Assembly (NCBI RefSeq): GCF_042242105.1
Contig: NC_092019.1
Location: forward strand, 14,448,328 to 14,512,327
Length of the DNA stretch: 64,000 bases
Reading direction: 5' to 3'
Source: Pempheris klunzingeri
Lineage: Eukaryota > Chordata > Actinopteri > Acropomatiformes > Pempheridae
Under the pieces are notes generated by a model, which was not told the DNA's origin, made no database searches, and saw nothing but the letters and a program-made list of their open reading frames with translations. This document shows, in pieces, positions 25,310 through 37,500 of the stretch. The stretch's first letter is position 1; each line of letters begins with the position of its first letter. A program made the position numbers and the translations under genes.

Positions 25310-28300
25310 TTACTGCATGCGATCCGTCTGGAGCTGCTGAGGTTGGTACTGGCTGAAAGCGGCAGCAGCAGCGGCAGCAGCCCCTGGGGTGGCAGCAGTG
25401 GCGAGCGGCTGTTGGACAGTGTACCCGTACCCTGCTGTAGTCATGTAGCTTGTTGGTGCTGGTGAGGCTGCGTACGGATACTGCTCATACGCAGCAGCAG
25501 CGGCAGCAGCAGTGGCAGCAGCCGCAGAGTACTGGGCATATGCTGCTCCTGTATAGTCAAGGTATGGGGAAGTGGCAGCGGCAGCTGTTGCTGTAGCAGC
25601 AGAGGGTTGTACATGAGGGATCACCACGCTGGGCTGGACGAAGGCCTGAGGGTAGACATAGTGGGCAGGGACTCTGTAGGACACAAAGACACACAGGGTC
25701 AAAGCAGAGCCGCAGCCAGTCATCTTGCCAACGCTGAAACTAAATTCTGGAAAAGCAGGCGCCACAAATACTTCAATCCAGTCCTCAGAGCACAGCAAAT
25801 CCATTCATTAACAACTGAAAAACCCTACCTAGAAATGAAAAGTTAAAGAGCAGCAAAACCACAAAGAAACACAAGCGCAGCTTTTAATTTCAAAAAGCAC
25901 CTGAATCTGAAACACAGTAAGGCATTAAGAGAAGACACAGCCCAGCTCTGCACCCAATGTTTCACAGAAAACAATATTTGACAAAATGCGAGCTAATCGC
26001 ACAACACCACAACATATCAAGAAAAGAAGTGGACTTTAATCTGTCCACACACTGTCACACCAACACCACACATACAGGCATGCCCACACATGTTAATAGG
26101 TCCAACAAATAGGGCAAAAAGAGGCTTTGGTTTCTGGAGCAGCTAATAAATGCAATATATTGCAATGCAGTGAATTCATCATATCGTATCTTATCAAGTG
26201 AGTGCTGGTTGTATTAGGTTCTGCAGAGACCCTGTTTTTTTTATTTTTTTTTTTATTTGTTTGTTTGAAAAAGAAATTTAAATTAAACAAATGGTGTAAG
26301 AGCAGGAGATCTCCACTGGAAGAGTCTCTATATAGACCTGAGTATAAATAAGAGCCTGAGTAACTGGGTAAATTTGGCCCCGCTTTCAACTTGTACTAAA
26401 GTCACCCTCAGTAAATATATTGAGCAGCAGGTGTGAAACTGTTTATATCTGTCCATAGACAAGTGCCCCCTCCCCCTCTTACAGACATACACCCCAACAC
26501 AAACATACACACGGCAACTTGACTGACAAGGGAGGCTGGAAGCATGCTATTTTTGCTCCCCTTGTCATCTCCAAAGGACAAGCTGATCTTCTCCTTCAGT
26601 ACCACATGGCAGGGCACTCGTCAACTGTAATGGCTGCCTACGACACTCAACTGTCTCAATGACTTTCCTGACTTCGCTTCAGGTGTCCTGGCTGATCAAA
26701 AAGTGTAGCCCTTGTTACAAAGCGGGATGCTAGATCCACACTAATTGTTGCATAACAATCACAGAAAATAATACAGTTCTTGTGTCGAATGTAAGAAATC
26801 TAATTACATGTATAATATTCAACTTGGCCAACATGCTGGTATCCTTTCTTTGTGATATGACCTTGTTTTAGTATCAACAGGTCATACGCTGAAAGAACCC
26901 AGCTGACTTAAGCCATCTCTATTGAAAGAGATGCGATGGACGTTTTGTGGTCCTGCAAGTCGAGAGCTAAATAAAGGTGCTTTGTAAATCACCAGGACAC
27001 ATGGGTAATCCCCAGCACATAACCGAAAGGCTTCATGGGCACATGGCTCAACCCACCTGTTGTCCACAGCCGAGCGGCCCTGTCTGTGCCATACATTATT
27101 AACAGCGCTGCTGAGTGACTCCCATTTTCCATCTGAATTTGAGAGGCCGTGGAGATCACTGTAGCCAACAGCTGCTGCCTAAGAGACCGTCTAAGATCTC
27201 TGTCTCCAACCTATAGTCCTGAGAGCATTTGAGTCTGTCTATATATATAAAAAAAAACGTCTGTTTTTGGTTTATTGCCATTATCAGTTAACCTACTTCA
27301 TGAAACTGTGCTTTTGCGAGTATAGTGGGAGAAATTAAACAAATTGTGCTGTGCTTTTTCTGTGGTGAAATCACTATTTATATTATATTAGCACATTTTA
27401 AACTTACTGTTAAAAGACAGGTGGTGGAGTGATAAGAAAAATACAAAACGGGGGATATTTTTGTTTCTTCAGAAAAAAAAGAACTCAATATCATGTACCT
27501 GTAGATGTAAGCTACAAGTGAAAGCAATGGGTTAATAAGAGAAAACACAGCATCATGGGTAAGGAAACAGAAAAAGAACTCCCACATGCAAGCCAGTTTT
27601 TGTTTTGTTGCAGGGGATCGATTTTTAAAATCACCACATCGGAGTGATCATCAGCCCCCTTTTGACAACAAAACACAATCAACTTGATGTTAACTAGAGA
27701 CTGGGGGGGAAAAAAATAAACCACAGGCTGAAGCATAAATCAGTCATTAAAAAGGGAAAAGAATCAATACCCCATTACAGAGTTACAGCTCCCTATCAAA
27801 ACTCACAAAATCTGCACAAAAAAACCTCCTGCACCCCCCACCTCCCCCACTGCAAGTAGAAATAAGCACACAGTTAAGCTGAAAACCACATCATACTGAA
27901 AACAAGGCACACACCAATCTATGTACTATTGAAAACTGAAAAAAAAAAACAGAAGACTTCCATGCATCTAGTCACCATTTCAGTTCGTTTGTGTATGTCA
28001 GAGTTTACAGGTAACACTTTAGTGCTCTGCCCAATGCAGACTCAGCTATTCCTCAAATCATCATGTCCCTTCATCAGCTATTTTAACCGTTACCGACCCT
28101 GTCAGATCAGAGAGAGATAGACAACATGAAGTCAAGTCCTGCAGTGGCTGGGAACACATGTTCACTTCCTTCACAGTCAACGCCAAGCAGAGGAGCACAC
28201 ATCAACACTCACATGTCCTCATTCAGGATTTAATAGGTGGAGGCAATGATAAATGGCATGTTTACAACAACAAAAACAGATTACATAAGATCATAACAGA

Positions 28301-29409
28301 CAGCAGCAGATTTTCTCTTTTTCTTTTTCTTTTTTTCAAACAGGCAGATTTTGTGAAAAGTGTAATTTCTGCAGCTTAACATACCCATAAGGTCTTTGGA
28401 TGAATGCCGGGTGGATCTGAGGTACACCAAATGCAAATCCTAGAATGAAAATAGACGCTGGTTAAAGTTTTGTTTGAAAAACTGACACTTTTCTAAGGTG
28501 ATTTTGACATTTGCAAGATTTCCTGCCATTTTTCCAAAGAAAATAACACAACCGAGGACATGTCAGTCTACTGTAAACTTTCATAATCCAGGTTATCAAC
28601 ATGAATATCCACTTATTCTCAGTGTTATCCTTGATTTCTGTCTCCTTCCATCCAAAGTAACTGTTTTAACTTCCCGTGCCTGTATGTAAAGGCTGCCGTC
28701 TGTGCACGCCACCTTGATTACTGAAGCTGTGAAATAAAGTCTCTCACCTGGCTGTATGACCCTGGGCTTGGCCCCCAGGTAGGCCAGGTTCACGTTGGCT
28801 TTCCTGCCATCTATTATGGGGTTGGGGTCCTTGCAGGCTCGGTCAGCAGAGGCCCGATCTGCCATGGTCACCTAAAGGAAGCAACACATTTACCATTGAC
28901 CTCATGGGGATTTCTTTCTGTACAGTTTGCTCACAGGTGGCACCCACACCGTATGGATTATATCTCTTTAAGATCTTCTGTTCCATCATAGTTAAGTCAG
29001 GCCATATTTGAATAAAGTCAATCCAAAGGTTCAAAGTCTTGATTGTCCAATTCCTGCTACAGTGTCAGCTACAAATGACCCCTTTCTGCCACACAGAGCA
29101 GGAAAAAGTACGATCGACTCTTTTCTCAGCCGAAAGGAGCCGATATTGGATCAATTGACCTTATCCCCGACTGTGCACGTGTGCAATTTAGCAATTTAAA
29201 AAGTGCCAACTCAAAACTAGCCACAGGTTGTTACTTACAAATCCATAACCTCTGGATTTGCCCGTCTGCCGATCAGTGATGACAACAGCTTCCTCGATGT
29301 CTCCAAACACCTCGAAATATTTCCTGAGACTTGAGTCCGTTGTGTGATAAGGAAGACCTCCCACGAAGATCTTGGTGTAGGTGGTGTCTTTCTGTGCCGA
29401 GTGCATCAT
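25310..29409 (-). CDS. rbm24: RNA-binding protein 24 (RRM splicing and stability factor)
   Basis: Single-RRM protein that binds GU-rich RNA and controls splicing and mRNA stability in heart, skeletal muscle and sensory tissue. Four exons: 29239-29409, 28748-28871, 28385-28439 and 25310-25673; 237 residues, against 236 in human. The RRM (about residues 10-88) has RNP2 KIFVGGLP and RNP1 KSRGYGFV, with the exon 1/2 junction inside RNP1. The linker [19 protein letters not shown] and the tail [39 protein letters not shown] are typical. The C terminus is Ala-rich and ends [12 protein letters not shown]. The human tail is nearly identical. RBM38 is the alternative, but this tail and the kif13a neighbour (both 6p22.3) point to RBM24. 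I cannot choose between rbm24a and rbm24b. Confidence 0.93.
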
Positions 29410-29543
29410 TTGTAGATATGTATTAAAAGTGGTTTCCTGGAAGTTGTGAGGTCAGAGAAAGTAAAGAAAGGCGTTCAGGTTAGTTGGGGCAATGAGTGTG
29501 CGGCGCGGAGAAGCAGCCCCCCGGTGATGTGGCTGTGGGTCTG

Positions 29544-29590
29544 CAGGAGGAGGAGGAGGAGGAGGAAGAGGAGGAGGAGGAGGAGGAGGA
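29544..29590. repeat. (GGA)n tract upstream of rbm24
   Basis: A near-perfect trinucleotide run, about 140-180 nt upstream of the rbm24 ATG, so probably in the 5' UTR or core promoter. On the transcribed strand it is a CCT-rich polypyrimidine tract. Confidence 0.85.
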
Positions 29591-29659
29591 CACCTGTTAG
29601 TTTGTTACGGGAGATTTCCCAGTTGTCAGTGTGTGACACAGATACGTAACTCCACCCAG

Positions 29660-31100
29660 ATCCAGACCACCACGCTGCGCTCAGGGTGCCTACTGCTGCA
29701 CAGCTGCTAAAACAGTGGCAGGGACACTCTGTGCAAAGGGGCCTGACTGTAGGAAAAACTGAAACTGTCCAAACACAGTTGATGCCTATTATAAAATATA
29801 ATGATTAAGGCAAGTTTGAGAAGAATTCTTAGGCTCTGAGACTACAGATAGATTGAAGTTATTTTGTTTTAGAAGGAACTCATTAAGGCCCCCTTGAAAG
29901 GTTTGATCAGGTGCCAAAGATCTTCTACATTTTTTGAATCTTTAACTTTAAATAATTTATTGTGACTATTTGTTGTGCATTGTTGTTCCCCAAAACAAAG
30001 GTCTAAGTTATCTTTATGTGTATGTTTTCGGCCTGAACAGGTCAAATATAAAATGTACAGAATCTAAAAATATTGGAATCAGTGTTTAAAATGCCCATAA
30101 TGTATTTTTTAATTGCACAATGTAACTCAACCCAGGTTGCTCAAACTTCCCAGACATAAGAAGGACGGAGCCTCAGTGTCCTCAATAGTACCTTTAGATC
30201 CTACAAGTTTCTTAGTAGTTCAATACTTTGTTGTATGATAAGGCATTATTGTTTAGTTTTTCTTAAACTGCCTGGATTCAGGGTTCATTTACCAAACGTC
30301 ATTAAAAGAATAATATCATGAAACTCCCAGCTGCCGATCAACAACTCAGCAGTATCTGTAGCCTAGATGTTGTTATGGTTCAAGTTGTGTCCATGCTTTG
30401 GTGAAAAATACACCAGTTCACCTCATGTGGGCACTATAATTAAGTTAAATTAACTTAAGTGTGACATCCAAGCACCCGTGATCTAAATATGACACATCTG
30501 TGAAGGACCATGCATTTTGGTTGTGCCAGCAAAACTACACTGATTGGCAGAACTAATGCTCAGTCAAGATTTGATCATCATCAGCATCATTTACAGGGCG
30601 CAGCATTTACATGTACATTTACATGTTTGTGTTGTTTACCTGTACGTCAGTCAGCCAGGACAAGCCCCAAAGGACCTTAAATCTGCCAGTGACAGAGAAC
30701 ATTTTGTCCACCAGTGAGAAGCCAGAAAGAGGAGCTAACATCGTCGTTGGCGTCTCATCCTTGAAATGTAGTAAAAAAAATCACACTCCACTGACATTCA
30801 AGTTGTGTATAGTGCTTGGCCAAAGCACCACATGGTGACTTTTGCACATTATCTTGTAAAACACAATCCCTTATAACAGAATTCAAAGCTAAATATGCAA
30901 AATAGTTACTTTTGAAAATATATGAGCACATAATAAAATTTTAGTAACAGCAAAATCCACTACAGACTTGATATGGACTGATCAATAAGGTCCCATTAGT
31001 GTTTAGGATATTTTCTCTTCTAGGAAACTGGCGCATAGTGTGGATAGTTGTTCATATTATGGATACTAAAATGACATATTGCCTACACTGCACCTAAAGA
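29660..31100. other. Intergenic region between rbm24 and kif13a
   Basis: No gene was read. AT-rich, with no recognised transposon. It should include the distal rbm24 promoter; no motif cluster was evident. Confidence 0.45.
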
Positions 31101-32866
31101 AAGGACAACAAACGTTGAGAGGATCTAGGAATACATCCACTGAGTAAGACATGTAAGATTAAAGCATATCTGGAAAGAAAATATTTTTTTATAAAATCAC
31201 ATACTATTGCATTTTCATAAAGAGAAACTAGACATGTAGTGGAAGAAATCATAGGAAAATGAAAGGAGTGAATACCATGAACACTGTTGTTCCAAGACGT
31301 TACGCTGTACTCCCAAAACATACTAAAATAAGCAAACAAGGTTTTCAATGAAAGCTTGAATGAAGAGTCGACACAGCACAATGATTGTAAATGTTCTATT
31401 CTAGAACATTTTGTACCAATTAAAACAGTTTGAGATACATTATAAATACAATTCTGTACATTATAATAGTGTAAATACTATGTTCAAATACATTTCTATT
31501 TACAACTCCTTATAAGGGAGAGCAGCTTTGTTCTCTTCTTTAAAGTAAGGTCTTGGGTTTGTTTCATTAACTTGAAATTACAGCTTGGATATATAACTAT
31601 TTCTAGCCAGTTCCACAGTTCACCACTTCCATAAAAAATATAAGTTGATAGGACAACCCTTCTCCATGACTAAACTACTTTTGCACCGTCCTCTGCAACC
31701 TGATGCCGTCCGTCGCCCATTCATCCAGTCCTCCATGCAAAAAACAATGCATTATTGAGTACCTTTTAACATGTAGTGTTATATATCAGTCAGTTAACAT
31801 ATAAAATGCAGGTGGACAAAAGGTATTCTAGCAGTCATTCAGTGAGGCTGGATGGCATTTTGAATGCCTCTGGGCATAATGATATACATACACAGGCTTC
31901 AGGTCCACACAGTTAGTCAGTTTAAAACTCAGTTACATCGTTGAGTCGTCTGGGGATTATGTGCCTGCCTTTATGGAAACAGGGCATTAAGGCATCAGTA
32001 TATCCAGGCCTAAGACAAAGCCTAGCTGCCTTGTTCCCCATCTTAAAGTGATGACACATGGTTTCTCAGTCACTTCAGTTAGAAAATATTTGTCCAATAT
32101 GGAAGACAGTCGGCGAACTCTCCAAGAATCCTTTCCAGTGCAAGCGTTCAATCAGCAACAGTCTCATGCTGGATGGGGATTATTTCCTCCACAGTGTTAC
32201 AGTACTTCAACAGGTTAATTCAACATGATAACTGCAGTCAAACACTGAAAGTAACTCAGGTTTTGCAGATTTGTCCTCTGTTCAGGGTATGTGGCATTAC
32301 TCCTAGAGATATGGCACTAAGCTGTACTTGGACACATAGATATACAATGTTTACCTCCACATACATACATTAGAAAAATAACATATCACACATAACAGCA
32401 GATATGGAACCGTAGTTCTTTGGTTACCCCTGACAAATCATATTGATGTAAATATCAATGTTTATTAACAGTAGTACATTCTTAAACTTCATATCCCAGA
32501 TTATTCCACTATGAGCCTCAGGGGAGAATGCATTGTCTTATAAAAATATTATATATAACGTTCAGAAACCAATGTAAGAAAATGTATGTGGGACTCCCAG
32601 TTAAAAGTGAAGTTTCCTATCAAAAATATCACCGTATATAAAACTCAGATATGTGCATAGTGATTTTTTCAGTGGACAGTAATTAGGATATACCTTAATT
32701 AAATGCACAGGTCAGATATGCTTTAGGAAAGCAGACACGCCTACAGAATACATCAGCTCAGAGACTTAAGTAGAGAAGCCAGCTAGCGTTTCCCCCATGG
32801 GCACTGCATCTGAGGACCATGCTCGGGTCCCTGCCGTTCCTCAGAAAGCTGATCCTTCTTTGGGTC
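31101..32866 (-). other. kif13a: kif13a 3' UTR (inferred)
   Basis: Sequence after the kif13a stop (32867). Minus-strand AATAAA at 32461-32466 would give a 3' UTR of about 400 nt. Long AT-rich sequence continues to about 31100, and distal ends are possible. No open frame of interest. Confidence 0.4.
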
Positions 32867-34591
32867 CTATCTGATCAAAGTCTGGGGTTCTGTGTCCATA
32901 GAGGGCGGTCCTCTGGTGAGACGTGATGGCTTCACAAAAACGCCATGGCCTGGGGGGCAGCGGAAGTACACTCTGCCCTGGACAGTCCCGTTGTGCTTTC
33001 CTATGGGAAGATTAATCACAACAGATATGTAGACTAACAAGAACAATGCTAGGATAATTCAACTTTTCTTTCTTGCATAGGCCTCCTGCATTAACTATTA
33101 TTTGGTTTCTTTGTCAAATAAATCACTATGATCTTGTCTTGAGAATAAAGCACTAACGTACAACATCATCTGAACTGGTACTAGTGTTAACATGGGTCCT
33201 GCATCATTACCTGACTTGTAAAAGGGACGGTGTCGGAATTTAAATGGTGTTTATTCCTAAATAAAGCTGCGTCTAACCAAATAGCTTAGATTTGGTTGAT
33301 AGTTGTTTTTTGCCACATAACATAGAAAAACATTTTTTTAGGATCCCTAAAATGTAGTTATTAGAGACTTTTGACTAAACATATGTCAAGATAAAATGTC
33401 CCATAATATGTGTATCTGTCGGGCAAATATATAATCATGAAAGTATTTTTTTTGGCACTCACCCACTGCCATGTCAAGCTTCACACCAATCCAGATCCCC
33501 TTGGCAAACTCCACCCCTCCAACATAGTGGACTGTCCCTCTCCTCTTCCCCACCCATACCTGCTCCCCGGGGGCCATCCAATCAGGAAGCTGAGCTACGG
33601 GGGTGCTCTCATCTCCGCTGGAATCGCCTGAGGGCTCTGCGCTGCTGGGGTTTGGGCTGGGACAGGGACTCCCGTGGGGCAGATCTCCCTGGGCTGGCTC
33701 CTGGATTGGAGGTTCTCCTCCTGATCGTGGAGTCTGGGCAGAGGATGGTGCTGTAGATGAAGGTGAGACTGGGGATGCTGATGCTGGAGATGGAGCTGAG
33801 ACTTTGTCAGGCACAGATGCTGGGGGTCTGACTGAAGTGCAAACTACAGTTGTGTCAGTGGGGGACACAGCTACACTAACAGAGCCTGTGTTATTTGGAC
33901 ATTTGCATGTAGCAGTTGAAGTGTTTTCAGGAACAGATGTGCTAATAATACAAGTGTCACATGCTTCTTCATTGTCTGGTTTCTTCTGCTGGTTTGTAGA
34001 GAACTCCAAACCCTCCTGTTGCCACCCCTCTGTAAACTGTGCCAAGTCACCCTCTCCAGCCCCTTTAAAGTCAGTAAACTCCTGGCTGGCACTGAGAACA
34101 CAGTTGTGAGGCAGAGAGAATGGTTGCTGCCTGTCTGTGCAATTAGGGATACTGACAGGTGAGGAGGCAGGGTGGGTGCCACCCCCTGCGGGAACACTTT
34201 TGGTTTGGGTGCAGCCTCTTCCAGCAGGACAGCCGAGAGGGTCCTGGAGGTCTCTGGAGGTGCAGCTGAGGTGGTCAGAGCTCTCGCTGGCACTGAAAGG
34301 CATGTCAGACAGCGTAGCGTTGGAGGCACTGTGTGAAAAGTAGCCACTAGTGCAACTGCTGGCCGTGGGGCTTCGAGGCACCTCTCTCTCTCCACTGCCA
34401 CCTCCACACCGGCTTCCCTTCAAGTCAGAGCGTGAGGATAGAAACACCTCCTGGCTCTCCAGGGTGGCGTTGTAGATCTCAAAGTTTGCAAAGTCCTCTG
34501 GGATGTAAGGCTGGAAGCTGCTGTGGTCCTGAGGACCCTGATCGAGAGTCAGAGTCATATCCACATCCGTTTCCTCTTCTTCAGAGTCCTG
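32867..34591 (-). other. kif13a: kif13a tail exons: Ser/Pro tail and CAP-Gly domain
   Basis: Exons 33463-34591 (or from 34588) and 32867-33000. The large exon encodes an acidic start ([11 protein letters not shown]), the KIF13A-type [16 protein letters not shown], a long low-complexity Ser/Thr/Pro stretch and the first half of a CAP-Gly fold ([36 protein letters not shown]). The last exon completes it with [20 protein letters not shown] and VFVKPSRL, then about 18 residues to the stop. The junction is in phase (G then GA). The usual GKNDG signature reads GKHNG. Confidence 0.88.
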
Positions 34592-37500
34592 CTGATTAAA
34601 ACAACAACAGGACAAAAGACACATCCCACCAGACGTTATGTCAACTGTAGCCTGTATAGAACATTAGCCTACATAAACACTATTTTTTAAAGTGAATGAG
34701 GAAAATGGAAAAATGGGATGATGAAACATGAACATGGTGTATGTATAATGTGGCACATTTTTATTTGTTTAAGGTGTTTGCTGCTGTATCATTGTACTCC
34801 ATACCATGTGTAGAGTACAATAATACATATTAAAAAGGTGTAATCCTAAAGCAAACTGTGGCAGTGTGTACACGTCTAAGTGCGATACTTACGGCAGTGT
34901 GAGCGTGCGTCACATCGGCGTGTCATGAGCAATATGTGTGTATAAACCTCTTACAGTAACCCTCAGAGCGGTGTGTGTGTGTACTGGTGTGTGTAGCACT
35001 TACAGCAGTGTGTGGCAGTGTGTGGCTGAGCTGTCTGCTGGTGGGAGTGGTGGTGGAGGTGGGGGTGGAGGTGGATGTGGAAGGCTTGCAGTGGCCCTCG
35101 CTGCCTGCCCTAGGCCGGCGCCAGGGACAGGGAGGGGGGAGCAGTGCAGGGCTGTCCACACTTGAGCGCATGCTCTGCGGATGGGTCAGAACAGCATACA
35201 CTTCACACACACACACACACACAGCATGCATGGAGCTGGGCAGGCCAGTTATACAGTTAGTGCCATGCAGTTTAATATTTCACAAACAACAGTGCTTGAA
35301 GTGTCCTGCATTTATTTATTGCACCTACACTTCTTGAGAGCAGTGGGTAGTCAGTCCATATGTTTACAGTCTTTTGACCCTCATTTTCTCATTTCCAAAT
35401 AGCCCGTAGCAGACACCTAAGCTCTTACTATTTCTTAAGATCTTTAACCCAGACTTTAGCTGTTTAAATACTACTGTTGTCATGCACTTTTGTGGATCAT
35501 TTTGCCCACCTCTGATTGGCTGATTTGTAAAGTACCTGCACGTCTTTTAGTCCACTTCAAGCACAGATGAAAATAAATATGCAAGGTTAGTTTAAATGGT
35601 TGGAGAAGCCAGAAACTAGCTGGAAAAATCCAATGATTGCGAACAAAATCAGACATGAGACCTCACAGCATAGCTTTGTCTAATTTAGTGTTATGGTTAT
35701 CCACAGTTGAAGTCATGCTCCTGTGAGTCATGCTCTTTTCTTTCAGCAGTGACATAAGCACAGTGGATGGTGCATCATACAACGGCAAAGCCCTTTTCAC
35801 AATGAAAACTTAAGGCAGCTTTCAACAATTACTTTTTGTCGCTATCGATATATTTCTATTTATTCATCATGTTGTGGAAATGTGATTTGATATGGTAAGT
35901 GACATGGTAAAATGTAAAAAAGAGGTTTGACAGAGGATTGACAAGACAAGGATATATGGGATTGAATATATGTTCAATGGGAACAACATTGATGAAACAA
36001 GGACATGAATCCTCTAATTTCTTCCTCCATACCTCTTGTCCCAGCAGTGGCCGGGCCTCCAGGGCTTTCTTCACCTTGTTTTCCTCTTTGACAGGCAGCA
36101 GTGACTTCAGGAACTTAGGTGGTTGAGGGGAGAGGGCTTTGAAGGGGCTGGAGTTGAAAAACGTGGGGCTGTCTGGAACGACACCTGTGTGGAAAGATTC
36201 AGTTGTTATAATGTAGCGACATTACTTCTCACATAGAAGAAAGTAAGGAGACAATGCAGCTGGTACACATTCACCCTCTCTGCAGTTTACCTGGATTCTC
36301 CTTGCATTTGATGGGTGTAGTGCAAAACGAGCCCTCCTGGGGATTGCAGATGGTGCTGTCCACATGATCACAGTGGTCCTGGACAATAATAAACTGATTA
36401 TATTACTCCTCTCTACTATCTATTACTGTCCTGCTGTTTAGTACACTTCAGTCACTTTTAACCATCCACAAGTGCAGGGCTCAAGTGGAGACTCTTAGTG
36501 TAACAGCAGGAGATATTCCTTGTAAAATCTTAAAAAGAGTGATTTTCATAATCAAAAGAACAAATAGGACAAGCAGCATTAAGCTAAGAGAGAAGTTATA
36601 CATTTTGCCAAGACTAGTATAATGATATCATCATAATCAGACACATCCATATTTTTGTGATGACAGAATATATACAAATGTGATCTGCAGTGATTAACAT
36701 GTTGTTAAGGCAAACCTGACTTACCTTACAGTCTTCATCCTCACAACCAGTCAGGTCTGTCTTACTGCACGAAGACTGGAGAGCAAGAAGGAGAAGGTGT
36801 TATCAGTGCCGTGTTATTTCACGACAGTATTGTCAATACGGTTCAGTGAGCAGTGCGGTGAGTGATGTATTCATTACATGCTGTACATTTGGTGTGCTGG
36901 TACTCCTTCTTAGGTGTCTCCCCTTAGCAGAGAGTGCTTCCTTCACTGTCACAGCCTTCAGGGAAAACAAACAAGACAGGTGCACCTTTACATGACGCAC
37001 AAGTGTTTGTTATGTTGTTTGTGTTTCAGTATGACCGTATGCTCGTGTATAAAATACCTGTCGTAGCTTCTCCAGACTGAGGATGTTCTCCACTTCCAGA
37101 ACACCCCGTGTGTATTTCTCTATGTAGGTCTCTCCGTCCTGAGTCTCCTCGCTGTCCCCGCGAGCAGCCATTAGGGCCAACGTTTCTCTTTCCTCTGGCT
37201 CCTCTGAGGCCTGGAAAAGAGAGAGAAGAAATGGGGAAAGGGTGGATGAAGATAATCGTCAAACCGGAATCGGAAAACAGCCTATAGCAGTAGGATAACA
37301 TATTGTATTTAATCAGTGAATCAGAGCTGTACCTTTGGTATGTTGGAAACGATCTCATAAGTCACACCACAGGAATAAAGCGTGTTCTTTAAGGACATTC
37401 TTCGTTTGAGACTCTGGGTGAAACTCTGTGGGTAACAAGTTAAAACCACGATGATGATCATCAAAACATAATCCATTGCTGTGAAACTTCTCTCTGCTCT

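Noticed and set aside
33603-34109. 168-residue plus-strand open frame
   Set aside because: Antisense of the Ser/Pro-rich kif13a tail exon; composition effect with no family match.
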